DNA of 64,000 nucleotides from Kryptolebias marmoratus (taxonomy: Eukaryota; Chordata; Actinopteri; Cyprinodontiformes; Rivulidae), in the NCBI RefSeq assembly GCF_001649575.2, contig NC_051441.1, positions 11,536,306-11,600,305 on the forward strand, read 5' to 3'. The notes under the pieces were generated by a model, which saw nothing but the letters and a program-made list of their open reading frames with translations, was not told the origin of the DNA and made no database searches. Below, piece after piece: positions 34,801-48,484 of the stretch; within the stretch, counting starts at the first letter, position 1; the number at the start of each line of letters is the position of its first letter. A program made the translations under genes and the position numbers.

Positions 34801-37800
34801 CAGACGAGGGGTGAGCAGGAAATTCATTAGGGCTGGGTTTCAAATTCGCCTTCCCGTCACTCTGCAGGACTGCTGGAGATATTTGGCCCTAAAGCACTTC
34901 GTCTCCCATCAGTTTGGAATAAAACCGTCTCTGTCTTGATGCAGACTGACAAACCAGATAACACACTGGCTGCTGTCATCACCACACACACAAAACCTTT
35001 TGTTTTCCTTCTGCGTCTCTGTCTGTCTGAATGAATAGGTTCAAATCTTGCATCAGCCACCTACAGGAAGAAACGTCTGACTTACAGTGATCTGGAAGAC
35101 CCTGAAATGATAAGATTTGTCTTCTTTAGAGCTGGCATTATCGCCCGCCGCTGAAGGCAGTAAAGTTTTTACCTCTGTGCAAAATATCTCATAAACCAGT
35201 GGATGGATTTTAATGAAACTCTCAGAAAGTAATCAATGGATGTACATCTACAATGGATTAACTTTAGGAGTCTACTGAATTCAAGATGGCCGCTGCAGCT
35301 TAGACCTTAGCCAAGACAAAATTGGTCATAACTCAGTCGATTTTACAGATATTGAGCTCAAATTTGGTGTGGTAGTCGCTGAGAGTCGTCTTCAACACAT
35401 AATTCAAGCGCCAACAGATCTCTTGAGGGCTCGCATTATCTTATAGGATCGTGCATAATGTCATCTGTAAGGTTTGACCAAAACAGCTAGATCTTTTATG
35501 ATTTTAGTCTGAAAGGTGGCGGGTGATGCGTGTTCCTTCAAGGAACGTTAGGCCTTTAATTACTAATTGGAGGTTAGAATTATTGAAGGAGGAGAAAAGT
35601 TAAATGCACACACGGTCACTCGCTTGTGATTAGGGTATCTTTTTAGTTGCTTTTAACACACAATAAAGAGTTTTGTTTGAATGCGTTTGTAGTTCCAGTA
35701 AATAGCAACTTTATGGGCAAATTGTCAATTAGACGATTGTGTAAAACAGTTTGTTTTTGCAATCTGTTCCTCATTCCTCATGCCTACACTCCCTCTTTGT
35801 CTTGACAGGCGACACGCAGCTTCCTCTGCCACCTCGGAGCAAACGCAGAGTAAAAACAAAAACACGGAACATCTTGTCTTCAAGATGTTTCGTGGGAAAA
35901 AAAAAACAAAAAGCGGGTGAACTCCGGAGTCAGAAAATCGGGAGATTCTGAATATGCTTTTAGCAACTTTTGTGTGATGTTTTCCTAACACGTACTTCTG
36001 AGTGCTTTCAAACAATCAGACATCTGAAAGTATGACAACAGATGGCGTGTGTTGAAACGAGATAAAACAGATTCACCCACCACATAACAAAAGGCTACTG
36101 TAGCAAAGAATCACGATTATGTGCCGTAAGCTTCGCAGGGAAACTATAATTCTGACTTTATTCCCTGTCTTTATCCATCTTTATCAGTTTCAACAGCCCT
36201 GCTAAGTACCTGTACTGTATAAAGGAGCTCATAAAGACTTATTATGGCTCATCTTCTGTAAGGAGATGGGGAGGATCAGGCAGGAAGCCAGCCTGAACTC
36301 CTCATGCGTGGACAGCTTTGATCTTGCCTTGGGAGAAACATTTTGCAGCCATGCAGGAGAGAAAAAAAAAAAAAAAAAGGCAGAGCCAGATGGTGTGACA
36401 GTTCTTCACTTTCTCTGTCAAATAGTTACACTGACAGACAGACTGGCATCTGTTCCCGTGGCACGGAGAGGAGTTTATTCCAACAAAGTCGGCGGTGTTA
36501 CGCTCGCTCTCAGCGGGGGTCGCCTAATGCAGCTGGAACTTCTCTGCTGTTTTTATTTCCAGGCCAAAAGACGCCGTGCGAGCGCTGAAGAAGAGACTGA
36601 GTGGCAACAGGAACTACAGAGAGGTTATGCTGGCACTAACGGTAGGAAGTTTATGTATTCAGCTGGCACAGAAGTATATGCAACACATCAGAATTGGCTT
36701 TATCAAAGGTCCAAAAAACCCTGAATAGAGACAAAAAAACTAACTTTGGGGGATAGAAGATGTACAAACCTAAAAAAGGCAGGGTTCTAACAGAAAGATA
36801 TGCCTTTTCTTTTTATAATTTATCTTTATAATCTATAGGTTATAGGAAGATTTATATACAAACAGATTGTAAGACCTTAAACTAACCTAACACACAGAAA
36901 ATACGTAATATTGCTGATTCACAGGTTATGTATTGACCCCAGATGATCAACTTATTTTCTCTTATTTTATTTTGTCAGTCATTTCTATCTGATGCTGGTT
37001 CTGTAGGTATTGGAGACCTGTGTGAAGAACTGTGGTCACAGGTTCCATGTCCAGGTGGCCAACAAAGACTTCATCGATGGCGTTCTCGTCAAAATCATCT
37101 CCCCCAAAACCAACCCTCCCACAATCGTGCAAGACAAAGTGTTGTCTCTCATACAAGTAATCCAGCTTTCCTGTTTTTTTTTTTTTAATAATTGTCGCTG
37201 CAACGCTTCTGTTACATCAGGTTTCCCTCTTTAACTGCTCAGAAAACAACTTAAACCGTGTGAGGGGTATTCTCTTTGTGTTGTTTAAATATTGGCTTTT
37301 ATGACAGGAGATCTTGTGTTTCTTTGTTGGGACAGTCCTGGGCGGACGCCTTCAGGAGTAGTCCTGATCTAACAGGCGTGGTCCACACCTACGAGGAGCT
37401 GAAGAGAAAAGGCGTTGAGTTCCCGATGGCCGACCTGGATGCCTTGTCTCCCATTCACACGCCACAGAGAGTGAGAAGAAACGTGCAAACAGATGCTGAC
37501 TTTAAATCAGCGCGCACACAGTTGTTACACAGAGGTTTTATTTGAAATCACAGGGTACTCCCGAAGTGGACCCCGCCATGTTAAAGTACCTCGCTCCTGC
37601 CTCGTCGGACGCTGGTGCTCCCAAGCCCGGCCCGCCCGCTCCCGCTGCCACGCAGGCCTCCAACATCCCCAGCCCCATCGCAGCCAACCCCGAACAGGTG
37701 AGCGGCGCTCCCCGAGACATCACCACAGCAGTTTTATCCACAAAAATCAAAAATCTTTTTAAAGTAAACAAATAAAAGCAGGTAGAGAGGTGATTTTTAA

Positions 37801-39127
37801 AAAAAAAATTTTTTATCATAACTAGCTCTACCTTCTGTGCTGCTGATAGTGAACAAGCCTGAATGTTGTTGCAATGTGCTTTCAGATCGCCCGCCTGCGC
37901 AGTGAGCTGGACATCGTGAGAGGAAACATCAAGGTCATGTCAGAGATGTTAACTGAGATGGTTCCTAGTCAGGAAGATTCATCGGATTTAGAACTGCTCC
38001 AGGTTAGACTCAAACATGGAAACACCTTCAACATCGCAAACTTGATTTAATTTCCTTTTTATCATAGCTTCAGCATTAGAATAACCCTAAGCAACCCTAT
38101 ATATGTTTTTAACTTTTATGTTTCAGCCTTTTATTATTGCTTTCAAATGTGAGCAAGAATGTGTTCGTTCATATGATCGTTACCAAAATATGCCATGGGT
38201 CACTAGATTTTAATGAAACATGCACAAAGTACTCATTGGATATACATACACAACTGATTACCTGTTAATCAAGCAACAAAAAGGACTAAATAGTTTCTTT
38301 ATTTTGTCTCTAAACATCCAAAGCCACTGACATGCAACCCGTGAAGTGTTGTAGCACTTTTCATCCAGCAGGGGGTGCCGTGGCTGTAGTTTTCTCACCT
38401 GCAGCTCCTCAAGAGATGCTGTGGTGTAATTCCTCTAACTGGCAGTCAGCCAGTGATATGGAGACACCGTTGCAGAGTTTAATCTCCTCGAGCCAAATCC
38501 ACTCAGGTATTCGTGTCGGCCCCGAGGATCTGGCCCGGCGCTGCCGATCCTGTGCCAGCTGCAATCATTGCGTGGTGATTTTTATGAGTTCTATGAGTGT
38601 TTTTTTAAATTATTTTTTCCCAGCTGCGGATTTTTTATTAAAATCTAAATGTTGTAAATCTGTTGTTTCACGATACTGTCCTCATATACACAAGTCACAA
38701 ATGAGTAGCATTACAACGAATGTGTCTGACAAAACCAGCTGTTTACAGAGGCTTAGTTTAGTCATTAGCAGACACGTGTTTGTCTGTTTGTGTTTGTTCC
38801 TGCTTGGCCGTGTCTTCAGGTCTCAGTTTGTCTTCGTCTCTCTTTGTTCTGTCGCTCAATCCGTCGCCGTGCCGCCGCGTCCCAGGAGCTGAACAGGACG
38901 TGCCGGGCCATGCAGCAGAGGGTGGTCGAGCTGATTTCCCGCGTCTCCAACGAGGAGGTGACGGAGGAGCTGCTGCACGTCAACGATGACCTCAACAATG
39001 TTTTTCTTCGATATGAGAGGTGCGATCAATCCGTCAAATTTATTTGACAACACAAAAAAAAACAAACTTGGGGCGGGGGACTTGCTCGTGTTTGTTATGA
39101 TGTTAGATCAGCAGGAGTGCTGTAAGC

Positions 39128-39165
<38 letters not shown>

Positions 39166-42100
39166 TTTCTTTGTGTAAACATGTCTTATGTTAATTACAT
39201 ATTTCAATTTGGGTGAAAGCGAACTTCATAATGTAAGGAACTGGGCATAATTCTTTCTTTTTTAAGGGTTCTGTCCGTGTTCAAATGTCTCTTTCTTCAG
39301 GTTTTTCTTTTTTGAAGATGTGAAAGCACTTGAACCTCCAAGCTTGCGGTGAAACATTTACAGTGATTTTTTTTTCTGCTTACAGGTATGAGAGGTACAG
39401 GTCAGGAAGGGCTGCACAGAACAATGGGGTAAGAAGCATAACAGAGACTTTACGCGTAAAAAAAACAAAACACATCAAACCTTAGTTATTCTTTCTTTAA
39501 ATGGCTTATTTTCTGTTTTATTTGTTTCCAGTATGCACATGTTTGAATGTGGGGCAGTTTGTCAAACATTAAGGATTCTGTCTGAGATGTTTGAACCTAA
39601 ATCAGCTAATATATCTGTAGCTAAGTTCTCGTATAATAATAAAAATAATACTCCTAATTTTCGTGGTGTATTTATAAATGTTTCCAGGTTTTATCGGCAA
39701 ACTGGCACTGACTTCATCTCTTTTCCTCTCCGTCACTTCTCAGATGTTAGCCGAAGCCACAGAGGACAACCTCATAGATCTGGGCCCAGGCTCTCCTGCC
39801 GTAGTCACACCCAGGGTCACGTCCAGCCCTCCCTCCGGCTCTGCTGCGGGGGCCACGGCTTCCCCAGCCCGCAGCTCTGCCACAACCTCCCTATCCACTG
39901 CACTGGCTAGTCTTGGTAGGCACAAAACTCTCACTGCACAGAAAAAGTACCTCAGACAGTTAGACTCTCTTCCTGGCTTGGGTTGATGGTGTTTTCACTT
40001 GTTACTGTACGTTCTAGGTGAATAATTAAAATCACTGTTAAATGAACTCTGAGGTTTTTGCTCATTCATATTTCCAGCACTACGGACTGTATGCTGCTCT
40101 CCTCAGGACTGTAACATCTCTCCTGTTTGGTGTCTGCAGACCTGCAGCAGAATATAAAACAGGCATAATGTGATCTAAGCGCCGCAGTGTAACTCATTCT
40201 TTAGGAAGTCTCTTCACACTCAATTATTTAGGTTCAAATGTAGATTTATTGCTGCTTTTATTTTGTGCAGAACAGGAGCTGTGCAAAAACCACCCGTCTG
40301 TTAACATGGATCATGATTCCTTCCTGCTTTTATCCATTTTTTATTGACCACTTTACTTTGCATCCTCCTCCTCCTCCTCCTCTTCCTCCTCCTTTCCCCC
40401 ACCTCCCGTCTCGCTCCAGATGTAGGATCGGACAGCGTGAGCGGCACTCTGTCGTCTCTGTCAACCCACAACAAAGACGACTTCGACATGTTTGCTCAGA
40501 CCAGGAGCAGCTCTCTGGCTGAACAACGCAAAAAGTAGGCCCTCGTGTCCTCATGCTGGGGTTTCCTTTACTGAAACACAAGAACAAGTTATCACCTTTA
40601 CTAGTTCGACTGAAATCCACCCTTGGACACTTTGACTCAGCCTGTTTCATAGTTTATTTAATCTTCACCAGTTTTTAATAGTATTTTTGCCCCTTTTTAA
40701 AAAATATTTGGCCTTTTTAGTAACATGGACTCGTTCTGGATTTAGCAAATGAATGGAGGAGTGGTGCATTCAGGTGTCTGTTAGCAGAAATATTCCTACC
40801 TCATACAATCTGAACAAATCACCAACTTTATTAGTGCTGCAGACCCTAAATCAATTTCCCTTTTTTGCTTTGGACAAAAAAATAGCTAAACAAAAGCATA
40901 ATGTTACAGTCTTTGGAAAAGTATGCACTCATAGTTGGCCAAATATTACTTGAAATGTCACTTATGTAATCTAAAATGGCTCAATCCGCTGTGTGTTTTT
41001 GTATAAATATGTTCTTATACTTGTTAGCTTTCTGTACGGGGTCTTCTTTACAGTTTTATGTTCTATGTTTTTTGTGCACAGTGTAAAATACGAAGACCCC
41101 CATGCCCTGGGTGGCCTAGCTTCTGCTTTAGACATCAGACAACAGAACACAGCTGGGGTGAGTACACAGAAACATGCAGCTTGTTTCGAGCGTGAGAGCA
41201 GTTTAGCACCAGTTTCCCAAAAGCCTCTGGTAACTCCCTGCATGTTATCTTTTAGAGTGAGGTATTTGCTCTGGGTGCTTAAAACAGAAATGTGGAGTTA
41301 CGTGAAATGATCATTTCTTGCTCTAAATGGCTAAAATGTTGTTTCTGTACTGAAAATTGATTTAAAAAAGAAGAAGAGAAAAGCTGATTTAGCAGATTCT
41401 GCAGTGGATTCAGCTCAGTGCTGCTGTAGGTCCGTCTGGATTTAGACAAATATTCACAATCAGCTTTCACATAAAGTCAAACTCAGAGGTCAGGGGTCGT
41501 TCCAGGATTTTCCAGTTTCTTTTTTTGTCTGAGCAAACATTGCACTGGAGGTTATCACTTGGTACACAAATGATTCTGAAATCTGAAGCATCTCACACAC
41601 ACACACACACACACAGACTGGTGCATTTAACTAAGATTTAATATACCTTTTTTGTAGTTAAGTAGTTCAGCTTTTTACCAAATCAAATCTCCTGTTTTGT
41701 TCCACTTTCTTTTCCTCATCTTCATCTCTTTATGGAATGATCTTTGGCCATTTTCTTCAGTTTGATTTTTGTTTTTGTTTCCCTTTGGTGACAGTTGTCT
41801 CTCGCACATTTGACTTCTCCTCTGTCTTCTTTCTCTGGACTGTGTGCTTTGCTGTGGCGGGGCCTTTCTTCTCTTGTGTAAGGTGTTATTCTGTTGTTGA
41901 TTCAGCTGAGGGTAAAGGGGGATGATAACCCGGCAGATCAGGAGCTGCCCATAGACAGCTGGCTTATTACCCAAGGAATGGTGAGGACTCTCCCCACAAT
42001 GTGTCCTCCCCCCCTCCCCTCCCCTCCCTCGTGTCCACCGCCATCTCCTCATGAGCTGCTCTTTATTTATTTTTCGCCTCATCTCACTGCTCTCTACTGA

Positions 42101-45100
42101 CGTCCTCAAACAATCCCATTAACGACAGCGTTCTTTCCCTTTTGAACATTCCCCTCCCTGTCTGGTACAGATGTACTCTAGCGTTGGGCAAAATGATGAT
42201 TCACAAACCACCTGCACTGCTAGAGTTTCCTCTTTATTGTATTTTATTCCAACTTTAGCAATACATATATAAAAATTAGGAATGCACCGATTGCTTGGCA
42301 GATGACCTGAATAGGTTGATTTCCTTCTTCACCAGTGGCAGGCACTCGAAAGCCACATTTTTCTCTTGTGGTCCGTGAACGCACCATAGCTGTGGCAATA
42401 ACACGTCTTCGCTGCAGAGGTTTTTACTGAATAATGCAGACTTAAAGTTAGCTATTTGTAATGTCTTTAAAAAAAGACAAAAACAGCAGAAGAGGTGTAA
42501 GAAGTTGATCAAATTAAACGTGTTTTTTCACAGAGGTCTGTCTGCTGCTTATTTGAATTAACACATAGTCTAAGGTTTTCTTTTATTATACTAACTAGAA
42601 CAAATTTAACAACATATAGGAGCAATTTATTTTCTAGTGCACTTTTATGTTTTTAGTTGTATTAAAATAATGGAAAGGTTAAGCATAATTTAGTTTATGG
42701 AGGAGATGTACTGTAATTCCTTTCATGTTGAACTTTATTTGTACGAACGCCTCAGTTCAGTAACCTGCTGATTGGTGTCGTTTAGGACAGAGGTTTCCAA
42801 CCCTGGTTCTCGAGGAACACTATCCTGCATGTTTTCATCGTTTCCCTGCTCTTCAGCAGGTCTTCAATGTTCATAGCAGCCTGTTAATCACTCCCTCATT
42901 CATGTAAGGTGTGTCAAAGCAGAGAAATGACTAAAACCTGCAGGATAATGTAATAACTGGTTTAGGAGAAACTAAATTATTTTATTATAGGTGTTTTATT
43001 ATGAGCACACAGTCAATTTTTATATTCAGCTAGACATTTGAAGACAATATGTTGTATGCTTTTAATGTAAATTATGAGAGAGAAATCAAAATGGTCCAGA
43101 ATCTATACACGTTGGTCAGAATTGACAAAAATCAGCGCAGCAGAAATCGGCGTAGCAGACCGCAATCGGTGCATCTTTAATGGGAAATCATCTGTTTTTT
43201 TTAGTGATACAGACGATCACTGTTTTAGGAAGTTTATTCATGTTGCCCACCTCTTTTGTACTCTTTAAAAAAAAAAAAACGCTTTACTAACACTCACCTC
43301 TTCTTAGAGCTCACAGGAAGCTTAGATCGGCTCCATCATTGACTAAAAAAGAAAAACCTGCTGCGCAGCAAAATCATTCTGATTCTCATAAAGGAATGAA
43401 GCCCTTTGGAAACCATGAATCATACACTTAGCCAGAAATGTTACAAAGCAGTAAAAATAATAAAACTCTGGAATGTTTTTCTAGTGTAAAGTTACAAATA
43501 ATTTAGGTACTTTGATCAGTAAATATCAATAAAACACTCTGAATGGCCACTCGTGTCACTGATCCAGTTCTGTTGTAGAAACGCTCTAAATTGAGCTAAT
43601 CTGGCCTTCCGGTAGTCCAGACACACGGTGAAAACATTTGGAACGCCATGGAAGGCAAATTATAACAAAGAAAGCTTTTTAAGATGCTGTCTTTGTGCTG
43701 ATTCCAGTGTTTGAACCGAAAATGAAAAAAAATCTGTTGCTTGCTGCGTCATGGTGAGTTTTATCACTTGCCTCCTTAAAGTCTATTTTATATATTACGC
43801 TCCTGATTAATGATTAATGATACTCACAATTTACCCAGAAATAAATAAAACTAACCAAGAAATTGACATATGTGATATCTGTAAGCATTATTTCCATGCA
43901 ATATATTACCCTATTTTAGCTGTCTTGTTGTGCACGTCTCTATATTTTCTTCCCTTCTCTTACAGGGGCATGATATTCTTGCTCTCCTATTTGTCTGTTT
44001 TCTACTTTACTGCCTAAATTGTGATCTCACACAGAAACTCCAGCATTAGAGGAAACCAGGGCTTCCCAAACTATCAGTTCAGTTTCAAAAGTGGCATCAT
44101 CACATCAGAAATTTAGCGTAATTTTGCTCCTTTTGCAGAAAATGTATCTTCTTTTTAAATCAGAGGAATATAGAGCAGCACACACACTTCATTCACTGTC
44201 ATCGTTTCGTGCTCTCACACACACACACACACACACACACGAACTGCAGCGCAGCTTCCATCGTCACAGTCACCGCACACCATGCAGCCATTCTCCCAGC
44301 GTCCCGTTCCGTCTGCACGTCACCGGGTTTCCCTGCCTCTCGACAGTCCCCTGTGGTCTCAGCTTTTTCTCATCCAGTCAATCTCCTGATCACGTTAAGG
44401 CGATTTGCCGATGAACTAATGATGTGGGATAATTATCTCTGCCGTCGAGCCACATCAGCCCCGCAAAAGTAATGAGTACAATACACAAACCGGGCCCTCC
44501 TGTTCTCCTGTGGCAGCCTGCTGAGCAGCAGATTGTTGAGCGGAGAGATACTGAGTGGTTTTTTTTTGTATTTTTTTCAAAGCAAATTATTCTTTTTAAT
44601 GTTTTATTTTCATCATATTTGTCCACAAGCCTTTGTTGATTCTTCTTGTGATTTATGAGTGTTGCTTCTTTTGTTTTTTTCTGTTTTGGGGGTTTCTGTG
44701 TCTGTTTGTTGTGTGGCTTTGGTGCTCCCCTTTTGGTTTGTCCGTGGCTTCGCTCCATAGATCCCCGTATCGCAGTCCTCTGTCATGGATGACATAGAGG
44801 AGTGGCTCTGTGCTGACGTGGTGAGACTTCTTTTATACCTTGTTTTTTTTTTTTATACACTTCCTTAATCGCTCCTCTTTCTCTCTCTTCTCCACCTTCC
44901 ATTTGCTTTTCTTTGATAGCGCATCTCATCCATCCATTCCATGTAGATTTTTCTTTACCTTTGCATCCTTTTTCTTCGCTGTGATCTCGTTGAGTCCACT
45001 GATGGCTGACACAGCAGTTTACCACGAGGTCTGACTTTAACCCGGTGCTAATGATAAGTGACTGAAAACAGCTGCGAGGGTTCTTTCAAGCATGTGGAGG

Positions 45101-45554
45101 GGCTCGGGAAGCTTTCTGAGCTGCTGTGTTTGTACGTGTCAGCACGTCGAACCTTTACAAGCAGCGGATTCGTATGAGGGCTTGGTATAAATTGTCAGAG
45201 GAATGTGTAGCTAAGGTTTATGCCATTTCAAGAAAGTTTTTGTTTTGAAACTTTATATCTTACTTCTTTTTGAACAGAAGGGAGATGGCTCTGAGGAAGG
45301 GGTGACCAGTGAAGGTACTTCAATGCAAACAAATACATGATCCCAGCATCTCGTTACACTGATATTCGTGTTACAGGCTAATCAGTTTGTTTCTTTCAGA
45401 TTTTGATAAGTTCCTGGAGGAGCGAGCCAAGGCGGCAGACACCCTGCCATCACCGCCCGGAGCTGCCTCTGCTCACCCCGCTCACCCAGCTCGTGCCTCC
45501 TCCGGTTCCCATAAGAAGGCTGAACGGACGGAGGACGCCCTCTTTGCCTTGTAG
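31830..45554 (+). CDS. tom1l2: TOM1-like protein 2, endosomal VHS/GAT adaptor
   Basis: Endosomal sorting adaptor that binds ubiquitinated cargo, clathrin, Tollip and myosin VI. Sixteen exons: 31830-31881, 34726-34810, 36563-36641, 37007-37156, 37336-37470, 37554-37697, 37886-38002, 38886-39019, 39386-39428, 39744-39915, 40420-40534, 41082-41157, 41906-41980, 44761-44820, 45278-45314 and 45400-45554. Together they give 542 residues. The VHS domain (about 1-150) begins [17 protein letters not shown] and includes [10 protein letters not shown] and [15 protein letters not shown]. The GAT domain (about 216-302) includes [20 protein letters not shown] and [16 protein letters not shown] clathrin box NLIDL lies at about 322-326, and the tail MDDIEEWL / [13 protein letters not shown] ends in DALFAL. 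The human 507-residue form lacks an equivalent of exon 13 (75 nt, in frame), so that exon is probably alternative; skipping it gives 517 residues. Confidence 0.96.
31882..34725. other. tom1l2 intron 1, no other gene seen
   Basis: 2.8-kb first intron with a T homopolymer near 32231-32251. I see no embedded gene or convincing RNA. Confidence 0.5.
35120..35565 (+). mobile_element. Longest copy of the MITE-like repeat family M
   Basis: About 445 bp in tom1l2 intron 2. The ends are imperfect inverted repeats: ATCGCCCGCCGCTGAAGG on the left and, on the opposite strand from the right end, ATCACCCGCCACCTTTCAG. There is no coding capacity. Internal blocks are shared with the copies at 14540, 38185 and 51085. 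Confidence 0.7.
38185..38270 (+). mobile_element. Fragment of repeat family M in tom1l2 intron 7
   Basis: Retains TTTTAATGAAACATGCACAA and GGATATACATACACAACTGA, alignable to the 35120 copy. Truncated on both sides. Confidence 0.5.
39133..39162. repeat. Poly(A) homopolymer in tom1l2 intron 8
   Basis: About 30 consecutive A. No SINE body was recognised directly upstream. Confidence 0.9.
41906..41980 (+). other. In-frame 75-nt exon of tom1l2, probable cassette exon
   Basis: Bounded by GATTCAG|CTGAGG and GGAATG|GTGAGG, phase 0 at both ends. It encodes 25 residues including [15 protein letters not shown], placed between the [11 protein letters not shown] segment and [16 protein letters not shown]. 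Inclusion or skipping both preserve frame. Confidence 0.75.
42780..42965. mobile_element. hAT-like non-autonomous DNA element (MITE) in tom1l2 intron 13
   Basis: Starts AGAGGTTTCCAACCCTGGTT with TATCCTGCATGTTTT just inside, and ends with the inverted AAACCTGCAGGATAATG. The arrangement resembles abundant palindromic teleost elements of the hAT class. No coding capacity. Confidence 0.6.
44214..44240. repeat. CA microsatellite
   Basis: About 13 CA dinucleotides in tom1l2 intron 13. Confidence 0.9.
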
Positions 45555-47881
45555 ACTGTCCTCAGAGAGCAGCGTCTCTGAAGGTTGTCCCGAGCACCCC
45601 CCCTCCTCCAGAACGACCCCTTCTCAGTCCTGCTTCATCGTCGACCGGAAGTGGTGTAGCAAGTGATCTCCATCTCCTTGTTCTTCTTCTTGCCCTCATC
45701 ACTTAAACCCACAGAGGTCAAAGATGTTTACTGCACACTCCGCTGTGTTGCGTTTTACTCTAAATGGATGTATTAATCTGTTAACGTGGGATGTACTACT
45801 CGCAGCCCTGCAGCTCATTTGTAACACAAATGTCGACAGCCTAACTTGCCTCATGTGGTTTAAGAATATGGTATATTACTGCAAGAATAATGGGGGAATT
45901 TATCTGCAAGTCCATGCTTTAGACTTGCATGGAAGCATACAGTTAGAATGATAGTTATTTTTTACTACATTCACCTTATTGCTTATTTATGCATTTGCTG
46001 TTCTAATGGTTTATCCTGATTCTGTATTAGAGCTGTGGTTATGACTGATTGATGATTTTATTTTAGAACTGGAAATACTCCATTCAGGAGGTCTAGTAAG
46101 GCTTTTAAAAACAGAGTTTAATAGAAATGCAGTTTATTACCCAGTTTGCCAAAAGCACTGCAAAGAAGAGAGCTTATTTTGCTAGGAAGGAAAAACTAAA
46201 GGAAATCTCATTTAATCTAGACACACTAAGCATTAACAGCATTTTTCTAACCAAAGGGAGTTGTAAAAGCGCAACAACAACAAGTTTAGTCACGTGCAAA
46301 ACATGCATTACATTTCAAAGTACTAAAAGGGAACGGGCGTTGTTGTGGAATATTTCCTGTTCGTCTTTTCAGTTTATTGAAAAGCTACAAAAAAGAACTG
46401 AGAACTACAGTATATGTTCTCAATTAACTACAAGCACTTTCAGCCATTCCAAAGAATCTTAAGGCTTTAAAGACCAACTATAGTTTTTAATTTCTCACCT
46501 ACATTATTGTTTGTGCACTTTGAAACAAACAAATCTGTATTGTGTCCCTTATGTTTACAAAATTCCTACAGTTTTTGCAAAACTGACGATGGTGTAAAGG
46601 TTCATAAAGTATTGTTTTTTTTTGTTTGTTTTTTTTTCCATGAATCACTATGAGAACTTTGAGATTGGAGCCTTTTTAAGATCCAGTTTGGTCTCAGATC
46701 CATTCGGACTAGCCTTTAGCTCGTCAAACACTGAGGTTGTTCAAAGAGTTATCCACAACAGGTAAGATATTAATGATTCATAACTTTTTCACAGACACCC
46801 ACAAAGGATCTGAGCTATTCATTTCAGTAAAAGTAGCACCAGCATCAACATTTCTTAAAGACAAAACATGCAAGTTACACAAATAAGTATTTATAAAATA
46901 TGTAATCAAATAGGTAGATGCTCACATAATTTATGCTGAAAACATCAAAATATAAGAAATATTCTGGACCTGGTTAGAATAATATTGGTTAAAAAACACT
47001 TAATATGTAAGGAAGTTTAATATTTCATTCCCTGACTTTATTTTTTTTAGTTTGTGTACTTTTCATCACTCATTTGCTGTTGTTTAGTCCAGTTCAAGTA
47101 TTTCCGCGTTGGACCTATTTCAACAAGGTGACTGGCTACAGTTTGTTTTTAGTGAACATAAAACCCACACATAAAGGCAAGAAGCTGCATTCCAGCTCTT
47201 TAAAGTTAATTTTAACATGACTCAAGGCTACTTTGGCCTCCTTTCTAACTTTTAGAAGATTAATTATTGATCAAAGTTGCTGAATTAACAGTTTGGACCA
47301 GTTGTCAGTATGGGCCTCCCGTTAGAGAGAGAAATACTCATGATTTGTTATTCTTGTTAACATAGATGCAGATATTTCTATGTAATCATGGTAAATACAT
47401 GGGTTTTAGTTAAGTAAATGTATTATTGAGCTTTAACGCTGTAATGTTATATACGGATATATATGTTTAATATGGTTGCCAGATTACTGATATATAATAA
47501 TTTCAATATTTTTTTAAATTCGCATTAATGTTGCACAATTACAAAAACTAAAAATGTTAACAGAGATTATTTAAAATGGAACTTTAGCTATTTTCTGTGT
47601 CTCTATGTTACAAGTCTGTAACGGTGTTTTTGTTACTCGCTATTATGAAGATTGTAAAAAAAAAAAAAAAAGAAGTATTCTGTGGTGGACGTTCTGGCTG
47701 CCTGAAAAGAGTGAATGTCTTTAAAGAGGATGAGATAACGTGTGTCGTTAAGGCCTGGAAGTGGAAAAAGAGGCCCTGCTTTCTGTTCCTGGGTATGCCA
47801 TGTCCGTCTGCTGCCATTACTCATGTATGGTCAGGTTTGTGTTTGACTGAACCTTTTGCACGTGTGTAAAGGACCAATAAA
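45555..47881 (+). other. tom1l2 3' UTR, ending in a poly(A) signal
   Basis: Noncoding sequence from the tom1l2 stop to AATAAA at 47876-47881. No further gene was recognised. Contains homopolymer runs near 46614 and 47657. The exact cleavage site is inferred. Confidence 0.55.
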
Positions 47882-48484
47882 AGACTAGCAACGTGTGACC
47901 TCTACCTCATAACTCTGTTTATATTTTTACTTTAAGCGTTGTGTGACGGTTGTCTGTTTTTAAATGCTCGTGCTGATGCAACCCGGCCTCAATCTTCCGC
48001 TGCTGGTGAGCGTTTCACCCCCACCCCAACCTTGATGTAGCTGCATATGGGTCCTTTATTCCAACAGATCCAGTAAACAAATCCTGATCAGGCATTGTTT
48101 TCATATAATTCAGTTTTTCAGCTGTTTGTGGATCACTAGTTTCTTGTATTTAGTGAGTAAATATATGGGGTTTCAGTATTATTCCTATCACTTACTAACA
48201 GCACCCATTTGTGTTCATTTGATAATCTGTTTTTATTATATTTTTTATTTAAATCATGTTTATTTGAAGGGTAAAAAAATTACCTTTTTTATTACCTATG
48301 TTTTTAATACTTTCAATGTCCACTCATATAAAATAGTATGAAAGTAGTACAGTATTTTACATGATAGAGAATTATTATTGCTGTAATATTTTTCCTTTTG
48401 GCAACCTAAATTCCTCCAGTTTATAATAGCTCTTCCTCTTTTACAAGACAGAAACACATGATGTAATCGCTGGACCCAGCACTC

